Positions 6,625 through 8,101 of a stretch of 8,101 bases of DNA are shown here, in pieces (position 1 is the first letter of the stretch; each line of letters opens with the position of its first letter). Position numbers and translations under genes: made by a program. This DNA is from an uncultured Campylobacter sp. (lineage in GTDB: Bacteria > Campylobacterota > Campylobacteria > Campylobacterales > Campylobacteraceae), in contig CASFHJ010000160.1 in NCBI GenBank assembly GCA_949294425.1, positions 1-8,101 of the forward strand, written 5' to 3'. Below the pieces are notes generated by a model. That model had not been told where the DNA came from. It ran no database searches and saw only the letters and a program-made list of their open reading frames with translations.

Positions 6625-6651
6625 TTCTTAGATGATACTATATCTTAAGAA
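6625..6651 (-). promoter_or_regulatory. Possible nitroreductase promoter overlapped by an imperfect palindrome
   Basis: On the minus strand TTCTTAAGATATAG continues to TATCATCTAAGAA. The outer six bases on each side (TTCTTA and TAAGAA) and the central ATA/TAT pair symmetrically, so 9 of 13 positions match across a 27-base dyad. TATAGT at 6642-6637 inside it could be a -10 element, preceded by a T-rich stretch (TTTTGTTTC), with a leader of about 27 bases to the ATG at 6603. A regulator binding the dyad would cover the promoter. Without this promoter the gene would depend on read-through from phoX, as no hairpin with a T-run is seen after the phoX stop. Confidence 0.4.
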
Positions 6652-6668
6652 ACAAAACATAAATAAGC

Positions 6669-8101
6669 TTAAGTTCCTATAACTCCTCCATCAAGCTTTC
6701 TTATCATAACTATACTTGATCTTGGCGTTTTGCCGTAAGGAAAATTTGACTTATTTAGCCTTTCTCCGGGGTGCTGAATACCTACAAAGGCTATGGTATT
6801 ATCATCATTAAAAGCAAGACCTGTTATCTCGCAAGCAACAGGTCCAACTAAAAATCTTTTTATCTCCCCACTTCTAGGATCAGCTGCTAACATGCAGTTA
6901 TTTCCCATTCCCTCAAAATCACCCTCATCGCTGTAGTTTCCATCAGTTTGTATCCAAAGTCTGCCGTATTTATCAAATTTAAGCCCATCTGGTGAGTTGA
7001 ATTTATTTTGTGCTGTGATATTATTTGAACCCTTTTTTAAACCCTTTTGTTTTTCTGGCTCTCCAGCTAAGGCAAAAACTTCCCAAGAAAACTTAGTATC
7101 CTTATGGCTATTTTTATGCCAGAATTTTATGATATGTCCGTATATATTTTTTGCTCTAGGATTTGCGGCATTTGCTTCTTTTCTATTTTTATTATTTGTA
7201 AGGCTTACAAAAAGTTCACTTGATTTTTCATTATGAGCCACCCACTCGCACCTATCCATAGGAGTTGCACCAACAACGCTACCTGCTAGTCTAGCATTTA
7301 TAAGCACATCTGCTTGTGAGTGAAAACCTGTGCTTTCATTTAGGTTGTTTTTTCCAAATTTAAGCTCTATCCACTCTCCAACTCCTTTAAAATCATTAGC
7401 CTCGCCGTGAAATTTAGCTACATACAAGCTTCCCTCATCTAAGATCTTGTCGTTTTTTTCACCCTTTTTATACTTATGTTTGCTTACAAATTTATATAAA
7501 AATTCATCTATTTCATCATCGCCCATATAAACAGCAACGCTTCCGTCCTTATCTACAACAAGCTCGGCATTTTCGTGCTTAAACCTACCAAGAGAGGTTC
7601 TTTTTACCGGTATAGAGTCCTTATTAAAAGGATCTATTTCAACAACCCAGCCAAATTTATTTGCCTCTTTGGGATTTTTAGCCAAATCAAATCTTTCATC
7701 AAATTTTTCCCAACCATAAATGCTTTTTTTATCAAAACCATATCTTTTTAAGGATTTATTAGCCTTAAAATCAGAACTTAAAGAACCAAAAAAATCATCT
7801 ACATTTTCTTCGCAAGTAAGATAAGTGCCCCAAGGAGTTTGACCATTTGCGCAGTTATTTAAGGTGCCATACACAAAGCTCTCCTCGCCAAGCACAGCTT
7901 TTTTAGCATCACCGCTAACTGCTATCTTGCTGTGTGCTGTTATTCTTCTATTATATTTAGAGTCAAGCACTACTGAGTAAAAATCTCCCTTTTTTTCTAT
8001 CTCAAAAATAGAAACACCCACACTATTTTGTTCATACAAAACATCTTCTTTGCTTAGTTTTTTGCCTTGATGATTAAACATGATTTCAGGATTTATATAC
8101 T
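6669..8101 (-). CDS. phoX: PhoX-type alkaline phosphatase (C-terminal part; 5' end beyond window)
   Basis: The frame is open through the right edge and ends with TAA at 6671-6669, giving 476 visible residues. The ATG at 8081 is internal: the codons before it read YINPEI, matching the conserved VNHE-like stretch of PhoX, so the true start and the expected Tat signal are outside. PhoX is a monomeric periplasmic phosphatase with an iron-calcium centre that releases phosphate from organic esters. Numbering from the 8081 Met, family motifs are NNCANGQTPWGTYLTCEE at 75-92 with the iron-ligand Cys77, GRFKHENA at 165-172, YMGDDE at 185-190, MDRCEW at 275-280 (Pro is usual where Cys278 stands), SPDGLKFDKYGRLWIQTDG at 363-381, GPVACEITG at 413-421 and FVGIQHPGE at 432-440. 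The gene appears intact. In C. jejuni phoX (Cj0145) answers to the PhosS/PhosR system; no such site is visible here as the promoter is not in the window. Confidence 0.95.
   Translation of the reverse strand, partial: YINPEIMFNHQGKKLSKEDVLYEQNSVGVSIFEIEKKGDFYSVVLDSKYNRRITAHSKIAVSGDAKKAVLGEESFVYGTLNNCANGQTPWGTYLTCEENVDDFFGSLSSDFKANKSLKRYGFDKKSIYGWEKFDERFDLAKNPKEANKFGWVVEIDPFNKDSIPVKRTSLGRFKHENAELVVDKDGSVAVYMGDDEIDEFLYKFVSKHKYKKGEKNDKILDEGSLYVAKFHGEANDFKGVGEWIELKFGKNNLNESTGFHSQADVLINARLAGSVVGATPMDRCEWVAHNEKSSELFVSLTNNKNRKEANAANPRAKNIYGHIIKFWHKNSHKDTKFSWEVFALAGEPEKQKGLKKGSNNITAQNKFNSPDGLKFDKYGRLWIQTDGNYSDEGDFEGMGNNCMLAADPRSGEIKRFLVGPVACEITGLAFNDDNTIAFVGIQHPGERLNKSNFPYGKTPRSSIVMIRKLDGGVIGT

Noticed and set aside
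1290..7236. Several plus-strand open frames of 65-79 codons (at 1290-1493, 2045-2251, 4148-4360, 6434-6631 and 6997-7236)
   Set aside because: Each lies antisense inside, or mostly inside, a well-supported minus-strand gene, has no recognisable protein pattern and is expected from the AT-rich codon use of those genes.
8079..8081. ATG at 8081 as the start of phoX
   Set aside because: The frame stays open to the window edge and the upstream codons (YINPEI) match the family, while no Tat signal follows this ATG; the gene is cut by the window and is not a short or broken form.
1..8101. Mobile elements, CRISPR arrays, tRNA or rRNA genes, toxin-antitoxin or defence genes
   Set aside because: I looked on both strands; nearly all sequence is occupied by eight ordinary chromosomal genes and the gaps are too small, so nothing of this kind is supported.

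Overview
The window looks like a chromosomal segment of a Campylobacter-type epsilonproteobacterium. The DNA is AT-rich, and the order HAD protein, pheA, hisC, fliF, fliG, fliH matches what I recall of the Campylobacter jejuni Cj0315-Cj0320 cluster. The HisC and FliG proteins also read like close relatives of the Campylobacter ones. All eight genes lie on the minus strand, so transcription runs from high to low coordinates. I cannot name the species.

Layout in the direction of transcription. The right edge (8101-6669) holds most of a PhoX-type phosphatase gene whose 5' end lies outside the window. A 65-base gap follows, with a possible promoter and an imperfect palindrome. Next is an oxygen-insensitive nitroreductase of the NfsB/RdxA type (6603-5983). 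The 149-base gap 5834-5982 is the only real break. It holds a perfect 22-bp palindrome just after the nitroreductase stop, a very AT-rich stretch, and a good extended -10 promoter flanked by a 10-bp inverted repeat. From there a tightly packed operon runs to the left edge: HAD-like protein (5833-5063), pheA (5079-4009), hisC (4019-2922), fliF (2909-1221), fliG (1221-193) and the start of fliH (188-1). Its junctions are overlaps of 17, 11 and 1 bases and gaps of 12 and 4 bases, so translational coupling is likely.

Functionally the operon joins two topics. PheA makes phenylpyruvate from chorismate. HisC is a PLP aminotransferase of histidine synthesis that in many bacteria also acts on aromatic keto acids, so the two may work in sequence for phenylalanine. 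FliF, FliG and FliH build the flagellar MS ring, the rotor/switch ring and the export-ATPase regulator. PhoX and the nitroreductase are separate accessory metabolic genes. In C. jejuni, as I recall it, they lie elsewhere, so their placement here marks a rearrangement junction.

I see no mobile element, CRISPR array, tRNA or rRNA, and no clear new system. The points most worth checking are the altered HAD catalytic motif (Asp-Val-Gln-Gly-Thr), the inverted repeat around the operon promoter, the two palindromes beside the nitroreductase gene, and the hisC start.
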